Shown here: one piece after another, positions 55,016 to 63,982 of the stretch
Numbering within the stretch: position 1 is the stretch's first letter
How the letters are laid out: each line of letters begins with the position of its first letter
Assembly: GCA_016288315.1 (NCBI GenBank)
Contig: JAEEYU010000055.1
Span: 90,417-154,416, forward strand
From: Clostridiaceae bacterium
Lineage (GTDB): Bacteria > Bacillota > Clostridia > Oscillospirales > Acutalibacteraceae
DNA length: 64,000 nt
Direction of reading: 5' to 3'
Translations under genes and position numbers: made by a program
The notes under the pieces: model-generated
The model's database searches: none
What the model saw: only the letters and a program-made list of their open reading frames with translations
Told to the model about the DNA's origin: nothing

Positions 55016-55930
55016 ATGTTTGATGTTATAATTATCGGAGCAGGTCCGGCGGGTTTGTCGGCGGCAATTTATGCAAGCAGGGCAGGGCTTGACTGCCTTA
55101 TTCTTGAATCAACAATGTATGGCGGGCAGATTACTTCCACTCCTGAAGTTGAAAATTATCCTTCTGTTAAAAAAATTGCAGGCTGGGAGCTTGCTGACAA
55201 CCTCTATCAGCAGGCAATTTCATTCGGAGCTGAATTCAATTTTGAAGAAGTAAAATCTATCATTGATGACGGACAATTAAAAACCGTTATTACTGCTGAA
55301 AACGCTTATGTAACAAAAACCGTTATTATTGCAAACGGCGCTAAAAGAAAACATCTCGGAATTGATGGCGAAGATGATTTATCAGGTAAAGGCATATCGT
55401 ATTGCGCTTACTGTGACGGTTCGTTTTTTAAAGACAGAACAGTTTGTGTCTGCGGAGGCGGCAATACTGCACTTGAAGATGCTTTATATCTTTCAAATAT
55501 CTGTAAGAATGTCTATCTGATTCACCGGAGGAATGAATACAGGGCACAGAAACATCTTATTGATTCTGTGAACAGAACCGAAAATATAAAACCGATTTTA
55601 TCATATATTCCATTAAAAATTTCAGGTGAAAAATCTGTCGAATCAATCACTTTAAAACATGTTGAAACAAACGAAGAATTAACAATTGAAACGGATGCAG
55701 TTTTTGTCTGCATAGGTCTTTTACCAGAAAATAAGATTTTTTCAGAAGTTGTTGAGCTTGATGAAAACGGCTACATAATTGCAGATGAAACCTGTAAAAC
55801 CTCGTGTGACGGCATATTTGCCGCAGGAGACACCAGAACTAAAGAATTAAGGCAGATTGTAACTGCGGCGTCCGACGGGGCGGTTGCAGCTACAGCGGCT
55901 TTATCTTATATAAATCAAATGGAGGATTGA
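55016..55930 (+). CDS. trxB: Thioredoxin reductase
   Basis: FAD enzyme that passes electrons from NADPH to thioredoxin. FAD motif GAGPAGLSAA at the start, redox pair C130-C133 in CAYCDG, NAD(P)-site GGGNTALEDA, and the closing FAAGDTRTKELRQIVTAASDGA. 304 residues is normal. AGGAAG lies before the ATG. No thioredoxin gene is adjacent. A ferredoxin-dependent relative cannot be fully excluded: the NADPH-specificity region HRRNEYRAQ looks like the usual HRR-x-x-x-R pattern with a change at its end. Confidence 0.92.
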   Translation: MFDVIIIGAGPAGLSAAIYASRAGLDCLILESTMYGGQITSTPEVENYPSVKKIAGWELADNLYQQAISFGAEFNFEEVKSIIDDGQLKTVITAENAYVTKTVIIANGAKRKHLGIDGEDDLSGKGISYCAYCDGSFFKDRTVCVCGGGNTALEDALYLSNICKNVYLIHRRNEYRAQKHLIDSVNRTENIKPILSYIPLKISGEKSVESITLKHVETNEELTIETDAVFVCIGLLPENKIFSEVVELDENGYIIADETCKTSCDGIFAAGDTRTKELRQIVTAASDGAVAATAALSYINQMED

Positions 55931-55937
55931 GTAAAAG

Positions 55938-57308
55938 ATGAAAGAAAGCAGCACCAGATACGCCCAGGAAGCATTCGAAATCGTCAAACACGCGGCTGAA
56001 AAAATAGGTTCAAGACTGCCCGGTTCCGATAACGAAAGAAAGTTTGCCGATTATATGGGGCAAAAACTCAAAGACATCGGAATTGAACCTAAAAAAGAAG
56101 AGTTTGCAGTTTCCCCCAGAGCATCAATCGGCGGAATACCTTATGCAGGTTGGGCAGGTATTATTCTCTGCATCGGCTCTTATTTTGCAAAATCCATTCC
56201 ATATCTCTGGTTTGCGCTTGCAGGTCTTGGCATAGTTGTTATTGCCTGGCTTATTCTCAGCGTTTTTCTTTACAAACCCTGGTTTGATATGTTCTTCAAG
56301 CAGGAAATATCACAGAATGTTTACGGAGAACTTGTTCCCGAAGACGGTAATTATGATTATACCATTGTTCTTTCCGGTCATACAGATACAAGCTGGAACT
56401 GGAAGCATTCCGAACACGCATATAAATATAAAGATAAACCGATTCTCGGCATTCTTGCTACATATTCTAAAGTCGGTTTCGGAGCTGTATGCTTCTTCAT
56501 TATGGCTTTCTATTGCATATTCCAGGCAGTTTATTATTCTGCTCTCTGGGTTTTCCGCGCAGAGTGGGCTGCTGTTTGCCAGTATGGCGCACAATACGGT
56601 GTAACAAACACCTTTACCAATGTTTATAATGTTCTTGAAATAATCTTCCTTTTCCTACCCGTTATTTGCTGCATCGGTTGTTTCTTTGTAATTATGTGGG
56701 CCGATCCCGATCCCCGAAACGCATCAAGAGGAGCTATGGATAACGCTTCCGGTATTGCCTTGGGTTATGAAGTTATTAAATATTTCAAAGAGAATCCTGA
56801 GAAAATGCCTGCCAACTGCCGTATAATTGACTTAAACTGCGGTTCTGAAGAAGCAGGTCTCAGAGGTTCCATGGCGTTTGTAAATGAACATAAAGGCGAA
56901 CCAATTCTTGATAATGTATGGAATATCAACATAGATTCCGTTGCTGATAAAGACTATTTTGAAGTTGTTATTAAAGATGACTGGCAGTTTACAAGATTTG
57001 ACGCCGACCTTGAAAAAATGTTCAAAGAAACTTTTAACGAACTTGGAATCGAGAGCAAAACCGGCGGCTGTATTCATAACCCTGTCGGCGGATGCGACAG
57101 CACACCTATGACCAAAGCAGGCATCAAATCAGTTACTTTTGCCGCGCAGAATCCCGTTCTTACATACTATTACCACACATGGCGCGATGTTCCCGAGCGT
57201 TTTGATATGGAAACAGTCGGAGACGGATTTGATGTTATTCTCGGTGTTATTGAAAAAATAAGCGCCTTCCAGCAGGAAAAAGGATTCAACGGTCCTCAGA
57301 AAAAGTAA
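55938..57308 (+). CDS. M28 family zinc peptidase with membrane helices inserted in the catalytic domain
   Basis: 456 residues. Zinc-ligand motifs of the M28 aminopeptidase/PSMA-like family are visible: HTDT with H148 and D150, DNASG with D268, SEEAGLRG with E304-E305, and a late YYHTWRD. Two membrane helices (about 70-112) precede the first motif, and another two (about 178-208 and 232-255) lie between HTDT and DNASG, where soluble relatives have only a short loop. With an even number of crossings, both motifs would face the same side. No signal peptide. It starts 7 bases after trxB and is followed by fhs. The substrate is unknown. Confidence 0.8.
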   Translation: MKESSTRYAQEAFEIVKHAAEKIGSRLPGSDNERKFADYMGQKLKDIGIEPKKEEFAVSPRASIGGIPYAGWAGIILCIGSYFAKSIPYLWFALAGLGIVVIAWLILSVFLYKPWFDMFFKQEISQNVYGELVPEDGNYDYTIVLSGHTDTSWNWKHSEHAYKYKDKPILGILATYSKVGFGAVCFFIMAFYCIFQAVYYSALWVFRAEWAAVCQYGAQYGVTNTFTNVYNVLEIIFLFLPVICCIGCFFVIMWADPDPRNASRGAMDNASGIALGYEVIKYFKENPEKMPANCRIIDLNCGSEEAGLRGSMAFVNEHKGEPILDNVWNINIDSVADKDYFEVVIKDDWQFTRFDADLEKMFKETFNELGIESKTGGCIHNPVGGCDSTPMTKAGIKSVTFAAQNPVLTYYYHTWRDVPERFDMETVGDGFDVILGVIEKISAFQQEKGFNGPQKK

Positions 57309-57332
57309 TTTCATTTAAGAAAGGGTTTAAAA

Positions 57333-59009
57333 ATGGGGTATAAAACCGATATAGAAATAGCACAGGAATGCGAAATGCGTCCTATTACCGAGATTGCAAA
57401 AACAGCAAATGTTGATGAAAAATACGTTGAGCAATACGGTAAATATAAAGCAAAAATCGATCCTTCATTAATTAATGAAACAAATCGTGAAAACGGCAAA
57501 CTGATTCTTGTTACTGCAATAACTCCTACGCCTGCGGGCGAAGGCAAAACAACAACAACAATCGGTCTTGCGGACGGTCTTAAACGATTAGGCAAAAATG
57601 TTACTGTTGCTTTACGTGAGCCGTCACTTGGTCCTGTTTTCGGCGTCAAAGGCGGTGCCGCAGGCGGCGGCTACGCTCAGGTAGTTCCCATGGAAGATAT
57701 CAATCTTCATTTTACCGGTGACTTTCACGCAATAGGCGCAGCTAACAATCTTCTTGCAGCAATGCTTGACAATCACATTCAGCAGGGTAATTCACTCAAT
57801 ATTGATGTTCGTAAAATCACATGGAAGCGCTGTGTTGATATGAATGACCGACAGCTCAGAAATGTTGTTGACGGTCTTGGCGGAAAAGCAAACGGTGTTC
57901 CGCGCGAAGACGGTTTTGATATTACCGTTGCAAGCGAAATTATGGCTGTATTCTGCCTTTCTTCATCAATAACAGATTTAAAAGAAAGACTTTCAAAAAT
58001 CATTGTTGCATACACTTATGATGATAAGCCTGTTACTGCCGGAGATTTAAAAGCAGTCGGCGCAATGACAGCTCTTCTTAAAGACGCATTAAAGCCAAAC
58101 CTTGTTCAGACTCTCGAAGGCACACCCGCATTTGTTCACGGCGGACCGTTTGCTAATATTGCGCACGGATGTAACTCCGTTATGGCAACAAAACTTGCTT
58201 TGAAAATGGGCGATTATACTGTTACCGAAGCGGGATTCGGTGCAGACCTCGGAGCTGAAAAGTTCCTTGACATCAAATGCCGAATGGCAGGCCTTGTTCC
58301 CGATGCTGTTGTTGTTGTTGCAACAGTCAGAGCCCTTAAAATGCACGGCGGTCTTGCTAAAACACAGCTTGCAGATGAAAATATTGATGCTCTCGAAAAA
58401 GGTATTCCCAACCTTCTGCGACACGTTTCAAACATCAAAAATGTTTATAAACTTCCCTGTGTTGTTGCAGTTAACCGCTTCCCGACAGATACAGACAATG
58501 AAATAGATTTCATTATTTCAAAGTGCCGCGAGCTCGGTGTAAATACAGTTCTTTCTACTGTCTGGGCTGAGGGCGGCAAAGGTGGCGAAGATCTTGCACG
58601 TGAGGTTATACGCCTTTGTGATGAAGAACAGGGTGACTTCACCTTCTCTTATGAACTCGACTGTTCAATTGAAGAAAAAATCAAAGCTGTAGTCACTAAA
58701 GTTTACGGCGGAAGCGGAATTTCCGTTCTTCCCAACGCAAAAAAACAGATTGAACAGCTAACCGCACTTGGCTTTGACAAACTCCCTGTTTGTATTGCAA
58801 AAACTCAGTATAGTTTTTCAGATGATCCATCTAAACTAGGTGCACCCGAAAACTTTAATGTAACCGTTAAAAATGTTAAAGTTTCTGCCGGTGCCGGATT
58901 TATTGTAGTTCTTACCGGTGATATTCTCACAATGCCCGGTCTTCCGAAGAAACCGGCGGCAGAAAATATTGATGTAGATGAAAACGGTAAGATTTCAGGA
59001 TTATTCTGA
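57333..59009 (+). CDS. fhs: Formate-tetrahydrofolate ligase
   Basis: Makes 10-formyl-tetrahydrofolate from formate, ATP and tetrahydrofolate; central to one-carbon supply in anaerobes. P-loop PAGEGKTT is at 67-74. Family stretches [32 protein letters not shown] and [10 protein letters not shown] are intact. 558 residues is typical. AAGAAAGGG lies about 9 bases before the ATG. A terminator follows. Confidence 0.97.
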   Translation: MGYKTDIEIAQECEMRPITEIAKTANVDEKYVEQYGKYKAKIDPSLINETNRENGKLILVTAITPTPAGEGKTTTTIGLADGLKRLGKNVTVALREPSLGPVFGVKGGAAGGGYAQVVPMEDINLHFTGDFHAIGAANNLLAAMLDNHIQQGNSLNIDVRKITWKRCVDMNDRQLRNVVDGLGGKANGVPREDGFDITVASEIMAVFCLSSSITDLKERLSKIIVAYTYDDKPVTAGDLKAVGAMTALLKDALKPNLVQTLEGTPAFVHGGPFANIAHGCNSVMATKLALKMGDYTVTEAGFGADLGAEKFLDIKCRMAGLVPDAVVVVATVRALKMHGGLAKTQLADENIDALEKGIPNLLRHVSNIKNVYKLPCVVAVNRFPTDTDNEIDFIISKCRELGVNTVLSTVWAEGGKGGEDLAREVIRLCDEEQGDFTFSYELDCSIEEKIKAVVTKVYGGSGISVLPNAKKQIEQLTALGFDKLPVCIAKTQYSFSDDPSKLGAPENFNVTVKNVKVSAGAGFIVVLTGDILTMPGLPKKPAAENIDVDENGKISGLF

Positions 59010-59026
59010 TCTTATAATATAAAATA

Positions 59027-59059
59027 ACCACCACTGAATCAAAACGATTCAATGGTGGT
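59027..59059. terminator. Bidirectional terminator after fhs
   Basis: Fourteen-bp stem with one mismatch (arms start ACCACCA, end TGGTGGT), loop AAAAC, followed by a T run; faces the convergent lipase-like gene. Confidence 0.85.
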
Positions 59060-59092
59060 ATTTTTTATTAAACAATCATTTGAAAAGTGTAA

Positions 59093-60976
59093 TCAGAATA
59101 ATCTGAAGATATCAGAAAATCCTTTTCCGCCGAGAATGTTGAACAGCAGTCCGCTGAGCATCTTAAGGAATGAGGCAAGTCCGGCATTTAAGCTGTCAGA
59201 TATTTTATCAGAAACACTCGGTTCAGTTGAAACACCATTTATTTTCTTAAGAATTCTATCAAGTCTTGCATCAGCACTTTTGAACTCATTTGTATCGCAG
59301 ACTGTATCGTTATACGCTGCCTGTGCTCCCTTTAACGCTTCTTCAAGTTCCTTCGCATCAGCTTGTGAGAGCTTTGACGTATCAATCTGCTTTGCTGCGG
59401 CAATATTGTTTGCAATACCTCTTGAAAACCTTCCTTCGTTAAACTGAGGATATTTGTCGGGGTAAGAATCAATGCTTAAAAACTCATTATCGGTAAGAAG
59501 CGAAACAGCCAGTTTCAGAATAATATCATTTTGCGCTGTTTTTTCGTGGTTTTGGTTATGGAAATAGAATGTGCTGTCAGGCAAAAGTCCCGTGCCGGCA
59601 TCAACAAGCTTATACTTGTCAATATATTTCTCGCCTTTTGCGGGAACATAATCATCGGGGAGGGGAACGTCAACTGCGACACTGGTAGCACCCATTGATG
59701 TTGATGAAAGCTGAATAATACCGTCAGCGTTCATACTCTTCCATGAGTCACAAATTGGATAAAGAATTGAGTTATAGTCAACAATATTGTAAACCTTTGC
59801 TCCGTATTCATCTATCTGTCGCTGAATATTGGCAAATGAATTAACCTGTGCTTCGTGGAAACGGTCTGCCTGTTTACGCAAAACAGCATCTTCAGGTCCG
59901 GATAAATATTTATCAGCAGCTCCCTTATAATTTGCCTGCGGCAAGAGAGCCCAGAGGCAGGTGCTGTTGCCGATATAGTCCTCAATCAATGTGTCAACTG
60001 CTTTGTCAAGAATACTGTTGACAACTTTGTTAGGTAAAATTCTGAGAACTATATTAATAAGACTTCCTGTCCATGATGTTTCATCGCCGTCGAGCAGCTG
60101 CGGGAATATTTCACTGTAAAGGGCCTCGTCATCATCAATAAAGCCCTTTTCATAGATTTCGCCGAGAAGAACAGTTCCGTCAAGAGCAGGAACGATATAT
60201 ATTATTTTATCAACAACTTCTCCAACTTGAGGATATCTGTCGAGAAGGTCGTTTGCGAGGGTGCCGCCCTGGCTTATCGGAATAATATTCACCTTGCCTG
60301 TTGGCGAGTTTTCTGCCGCTTTCTGAATTAAAGTATATAGTTTATCTACTATCTTATTGATATTGCCGAGTGATTCATAAGAAAAATAATAAAGATGATC
60401 TTCACCGCATACATCCGCATATTCCTGCAGAGGAATCTGATCATAAATGAATTTAATATCATCTGTCCTGCCTTGGGCACGAAGGTCGGCAATTGAACCG
60501 TCATAATAATCGGCTTTGACATTTCTTATGAAATCACCGTTTGAGTCACATTTGACTTTACCACCGAGAGTTTCACCGAGAACGTCAGCAACATTATCAG
60601 CGAGATTTCCGCCCCAATCGATTTGCGTGATTAGTGTCAGGAGAAGGGGAACAAGGCATTTTTTAAGCGCAAGTTTAACAATGCTGTTTGTATCATCAAG
60701 GAAGAAAGGTGCTTCATATTCCTTCCCTTCGGCATTTAATGCAATTGTTCCATCGTCATTGTAAAGACGCACTTTTGACTGAAAAACGCCCGGAATAACT
60801 ACAGCGTTGCTTATCTCATCGGGATTGATGTTTTTGTTTGTGAGAAAACCGTATTTTTCTTCATCAATCGCTGTTTGCTGTGTTGAATTTTCAGCATAAA
60901 TATAAACAAATGATGTAGAAAAAACAATTGTCAATGCGAGAATAATTGACATTACCTTTAAAACACTTTTTTTCAC
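59093..60976 (-). CDS. Secreted alpha/beta-hydrolase (lipase/LCAT-like)
   Basis: 627 residues with a clear signal peptide (about 1-29, cut near YAEN). The early NAVVIPGVFQSKVRLYNDDG is the start of an alpha/beta-hydrolase fold. The nucleophile elbow reads PISQGG, with S235, a variant of G-x-S-x-G with Pro first. The general plan resembles lecithin:cholesterol acyltransferase- or PGAP1-like lipases. The C-terminal 110 residues form a helical tail with a Ser-Asp-rich linker. No cell-wall anchor. GTG start behind GGAAGGA. Substrate unknown; a secreted esterase is a reasonable guess. Confidence 0.65.
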   Translation of the reverse strand: MKKSVLKVMSIILALTIVFSTSFVYIYAENSTQQTAIDEEKYGFLTNKNINPDEISNAVVIPGVFQSKVRLYNDDGTIALNAEGKEYEAPFFLDDTNSIVKLALKKCLVPLLLTLITQIDWGGNLADNVADVLGETLGGKVKCDSNGDFIRNVKADYYDGSIADLRAQGRTDDIKFIYDQIPLQEYADVCGEDHLYYFSYESLGNINKIVDKLYTLIQKAAENSPTGKVNIIPISQGGTLANDLLDRYPQVGEVVDKIIYIVPALDGTVLLGEIYEKGFIDDDEALYSEIFPQLLDGDETSWTGSLINIVLRILPNKVVNSILDKAVDTLIEDYIGNSTCLWALLPQANYKGAADKYLSGPEDAVLRKQADRFHEAQVNSFANIQRQIDEYGAKVYNIVDYNSILYPICDSWKSMNADGIIQLSSTSMGATSVAVDVPLPDDYVPAKGEKYIDKYKLVDAGTGLLPDSTFYFHNQNHEKTAQNDIILKLAVSLLTDNEFLSIDSYPDKYPQFNEGRFSRGIANNIAAAKQIDTSKLSQADAKELEEALKGAQAAYNDTVCDTNEFKSADARLDRILKKINGVSTEPSVSDKISDSLNAGLASFLKMLSGLLFNILGGKGFSDIFRLF

Positions 60977-61051
60977 TTGCTCATTTCCTTCCGTTATTTT
61001 TTGTTTATTAAAACATATTTAATATAATTTTACAATAGAAAATAAGAATAA

Positions 61052-61080
61052 TTGACAAAATCAATATATTTTTATATATT
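61052..61080 (+). promoter_or_regulatory. Promoter of thiN, with very short leader
   Basis: TTGACA (61052-61057), 17 bases, TATATT (61075-61080). GGTGAT follows after 6 bases and the TTG start 4 bases later. Confidence 0.65.
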
Positions 61081-61096
61081 TACATGGGTGATAGAT

Positions 61097-61750
61097 TTGA
61101 AAAAACATATTTGCAGTATTTTTGCCGCAGGGACTTATTATAATTATGAAAAACCGGTTAAAGGCAGTCTCGTTATTGCCGCAGACGGCGGCTGTGATTA
61201 TTTGCTTTCGCAAAATATTAAACCTGATTATGCAATCGGCGATTTTGACTCAGGCAAATGTCCTGAAGATATTCCTGCAATAAGATTAAATCCCGTCAAA
61301 GATGAAACAGATACTTTTGAAGCTGTTAAACTCGGTATTGAAAAAGGCTGCAATGAATTTCATTTTTTCGGTGCAACAGGAGGCAGAAGTGCACATACAT
61401 TTGCAAATATTCAGACTCTTGCCATGCTGGCACAAAAGGGTATGAGCGGTTTTATTTATGCAGACAATGAAATCTTTACCGTAATACATGATGGAAAGAT
61501 TACATTTGATAAAGAATCGAAAGGATATCTGTCTGTTTTTTCACTTGATATAAAATGTGATGGCGTCTTTGAAAAAGGTCTTAAATATTCGCTTGATAAT
61601 TATAATCTTTCAAATTCATACCCCGTAGGCGTCAGCAATGAGTTCGTAGGCAATGAAGCCGAAATATCTGTCAAAAGCGGTAATCTTTTGATTATTTACA
61701 CGTTCAACGCAAAAGTTAAATCAATAACAAATAAATCCGGCGATGAGTAA
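61097..61750 (+). CDS. thiN: Thiamine pyrophosphokinase
   Basis: Makes thiamine diphosphate from thiamine and ATP. The catalytic half shows VIAADGGCDYL, AIGDFDSG, DETDTFEAVKLG and FFGATGGRSAHTFAN; the C-terminal half binds thiamine. About 217 residues, normal. Start chosen at TTG 61097 with GGTGAT 4 bases upstream; an in-frame extension to 61052 would include the promoter. Neither a TPP riboswitch nor other thi genes are seen here. The product is the cofactor of the transketolase encoded at 20020. Confidence 0.93.
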   Translation: MKKHICSIFAAGTYYNYEKPVKGSLVIAADGGCDYLLSQNIKPDYAIGDFDSGKCPEDIPAIRLNPVKDETDTFEAVKLGIEKGCNEFHFFGATGGRSAHTFANIQTLAMLAQKGMSGFIYADNEIFTVIHDGKITFDKESKGYLSVFSLDIKCDGVFEKGLKYSLDNYNLSNSYPVGVSNEFVGNEAEISVKSGNLLIIYTFNAKVKSITNKSGDE

Positions 61751-61764
61751 TTAAACTCACCGCC
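61739..61764. terminator. Bidirectional terminator between thiN and the deacetylase
   Basis: Ten-bp stem with one A-C mismatch (GGCGATGAGT/ACTCACCGCC), loop AATTAA. It includes the thiN stop codon. Confidence 0.7.
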
Positions 61765-61773
61765 GTTTAAAAT

Positions 61774-62472
61774 TTATTTGGCTAAAAGAACTTCTTTGTT
61801 TGTTCCGTAAAAGATATCTTCACGGTTGCTTATAATTTTACAGAATTCATCAAATTCGCTCCACCTGTTGAATAAATCAAATTCATAAGAATGTCCCCAG
61901 ATATAAAACAATTGAGGTTTGTCCGTTTCAAGTTCAACAAATCTTTTACCGAGTTCAAACATTTTATCAAAATCATTATGCCAGATTGTCGGCTCAAATT
62001 CAAATAAATTGCTTTGCAGTTCAAAAGAGTTATTGCTTATAGCTGTTCTGCAGTATTTTATTCCTGTATTATTTTTTATCAATTCTGAAACTCTTCTGTC
62101 AAAATTAACGCCCCCGCTGGGATAAGCAAAGCCGACAACTTCATAACCTGCAAGCTCAGATAATGCAATTCTGTCTTCTTCAACTTCTCTGATTATTTCT
62201 TCATCGCACAGCTCGGGAAGTCTGGGATGAGAAACCGTGTGTGAAGCAATTTCATGACCTTTGTAAATATCTCTTATTTCTTCAGGTCTGGGTTTACAAT
62301 GAGCAACAGTTATGCCGTTGATTACAAGCAGATTTGCATTTCCAAGCAATCCGGAATTAATGTTGAAAGTGCATTTTAATCCGTATTTATTCAATATATC
62401 AATAAAACGTCTGTCCTGAGTCACTCCGTCATCATAACTGAATGTTATTGCCTTCATTTTTCCGTTAAACAC
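61774..62472 (-). CDS. Polysaccharide deacetylase (NodB-like)
   Basis: About 232 residues, one NodB-type domain. The metal site is visible: Asp-Asp at 14-15 in FSYDDG, and H78 and H82 in SHTVSH; the FAYPSGG segment is the second conserved motif. No signal peptide, so it probably acts on a cytoplasmic or small substrate, not on the cell wall. Start chosen at GTG 62472 with GAGGTGAT 4 bases upstream. Divergent from the GDPD-family gene. Confidence 0.82.
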   Translation of the reverse strand: MFNGKMKAITFSYDDGVTQDRRFIDILNKYGLKCTFNINSGLLGNANLLVINGITVAHCKPRPEEIRDIYKGHEIASHTVSHPRLPELCDEEIIREVEEDRIALSELAGYEVVGFAYPSGGVNFDRRVSELIKNNTGIKYCRTAISNNSFELQSNLFEFEPTIWHNDFDKMFELGKRFVELETDKPQLFYIWGHSYEFDLFNRWSEFDEFCKIISNREDIFYGTNKEVLLAK

Positions 62473-62490
62473 AATAATCACCTCTTTTAA

Positions 62491-62519
62491 ATTATACAAT
62501 AATAATCTATAATTATCAA
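62491..62519 (-). promoter_or_regulatory. Promoter of the polysaccharide deacetylase gene
   Basis: On the minus strand TTGATA (62519-62514), 17 bases, TATAAT (62496-62491). GGTGAT follows after 8 bases and the GTG start 4 bases later. Confidence 0.6.
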
Positions 62520-62529
62520 ATGTATTTTA

Positions 62530-62558
62530 TTGCTAAATAGTAATTTTTATGATATTAT
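62530..62558 (+). promoter_or_regulatory. Promoter of the GDPD-family gene, with very short leader
   Basis: TTGCTA (62530-62535), 17 bases, TATTAT (62553-62558). GGTGAT follows after 6 bases and the ATG 4 bases later. The -35 is weak. Confidence 0.45.
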
Positions 62559-62574
62559 TAATCAGGTGATTTGT

Positions 62575-63423
62575 ATGATTGATTTTGAAAAATCCATATT
62601 TGAAAACACAAGAGATAATCTAATTCTTTGCGCTCACAGGGGACTTTCTTCGGCGGATATTCCATGCAACACGTTATCCGCTTTCAAAGCGGCTGTTATG
62701 GCAGGTGCAGGTATGGTTGAACTTGATGTTTCGATCAGCAGAGACGGTAAATATTTTGTGTTTCATCCGGGTATGGAGCATGCACATCTGAATAAAAAGA
62801 AATTAATTGCCGTTATGAAATCCGAAAAGGTTAAAAAACTGAAGTTTGTCAACCAGGATAACTGTGCGACTGATTTCGGCATAAACAAACTTGAGGAAAT
62901 ATTTAATTATCTTAAGGGCAAGTGTTATATTAATGTTGACAAATTCTGGACTGATGTTCGCGGTATTACCGAATGCATCCGCAAATGCGGAGTGGAAAAA
63001 CAGGTAATTGTCAAAACAAGCACAAATAAAAAACATATTGATGAAGTGAAAAAGTATGCACGAGATTTAATGTTTATGCCAATTGTCAGGCATAAAGACG
63101 ATATCACAGATTCTCTTGTTGAACAAGGCATCAACTGCATCGGTGCTGAAGTGCTTTTCCAAAAAGAGGATGAACCCGTTGCATCTGAAGAATACATCAA
63201 TTATATGCACAGTAAGGGCAGAATAGTTTTTGCCAATGCAATTGTTTATAATAAAAATGATGTTCTTGCAGCAGGACACTCGGATGATAATTCGATTTCA
63301 ATATCTCCGGATTATGGCTGGGGCTGGCTGGCAGACAAGGGCTTTGACGTTATTCAGACAGACTGGTGTTTGCTTGCAAAAGATTATCTTGAAAAAAAGA
63401 ATGCGGTGTTTTTCAATGATTGA
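62575..63423 (+). CDS. Glycerophosphodiester phosphodiesterase family protein with altered motif
   Basis: 282 residues, one TIM-barrel GDPD domain. The conserved H21-R22-G23, the E49 and D51 metal ligands (MVELDVS), and H64 are present. The usual PEN-T reads PCNT and the usual His-Asp pair reads H64-P65, so one expected neighbour of the catalytic His is changed. The late QTDWCLLAKDYL segment is usual for the family. No signal peptide. ATG 62575 with CAGGTGAT upstream. Its stop overlaps the next start by 8 bases. Activity on glycerophosphodiesters is likely but not assured. Confidence 0.75.
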   Translation: MIDFEKSIFENTRDNLILCAHRGLSSADIPCNTLSAFKAAVMAGAGMVELDVSISRDGKYFVFHPGMEHAHLNKKKLIAVMKSEKVKKLKFVNQDNCATDFGINKLEEIFNYLKGKCYINVDKFWTDVRGITECIRKCGVEKQVIVKTSTNKKHIDEVKKYARDLMFMPIVRHKDDITDSLVEQGINCIGAEVLFQKEDEPVASEEYINYMHSKGRIVFANAIVYNKNDVLAAGHSDDNSISISPDYGWGWLADKGFDVIQTDWCLLAKDYLEKKNAVFFND

Positions 63424-63949
63424 AAAGAGAAATTATGAAGTCAATAAATTCATAAAGCTCGGCAGCGGCACCGTGAACGGTCAGGGTATCGGACCGGTAA
63501 GTCAGATGCGTTACGGCTTATTTCCGATGTCGTTTAACGGCTGCGAAATGATTGCGATATATAATTTTCTTCTTCTTGAAAAATTAGATAATCCCGGACT
63601 TGCCGAAATTGCCCGTGAGATGTATCCTCACAGCGGAGTGCTGATGGGCTTGTTCGGTTCAAATCCATTTTTACTTCATAAATTCTTTGATTATAGAAAC
63701 ATAAAAATTAATAGATATTACAATATTAAGAGTTTCTTCAGTCAACTTGAATCTTCCAAATTCGGAATAGTATCTTTCTGGAATGCACACCATCCCTTTC
63801 ATGGTCTTCACACGGTATGTGTTGAAAGTGTTGATAACGGAATAAGAGTATATAACAGAAGCAATAAAAAAGACGTTCCGGTTGAATATAAGAATTACAG
63901 TGAATTTGTTGACAGAGCCCGGTTTATATGCGGCTATTTATTCAAGTGA
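63416..63949 (+). CDS. C39-like cysteine peptidase family protein
   Basis: 177 residues. A possible catalytic Cys at 43 lies in FNGCEMIAIYNF, and a His (H129 or H132) in HGLHTVCVE, followed by a beta strand with VYNRSNK. This fits the papain-like C39 fold used by double-glycine peptidases, but there is no transporter domain or leader peptide gene nearby. No signal peptide. The start overlaps the GDPD-family stop by 8 bases, so translation is coupled. Family call is tentative. Confidence 0.5.
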   Translation: MIEKRNYEVNKFIKLGSGTVNGQGIGPVSQMRYGLFPMSFNGCEMIAIYNFLLLEKLDNPGLAEIAREMYPHSGVLMGLFGSNPFLLHKFFDYRNIKINRYYNIKSFFSQLESSKFGIVSFWNAHHPFHGLHTVCVESVDNGIRVYNRSNKKDVPVEYKNYSEFVDRARFICGYLFK

Positions 63950-63953
63950 TTAA

Positions 63954-63982
63954 TTGACACATATTTAATTAAATGATAAAAT
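63954..63982 (+). promoter_or_regulatory. Promoter pointing out of the window
   Basis: TTGACA (63954-63959), 17 bases, TAAAAT (63977-63982). It would drive a gene beyond 64000. Confidence 0.5.
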
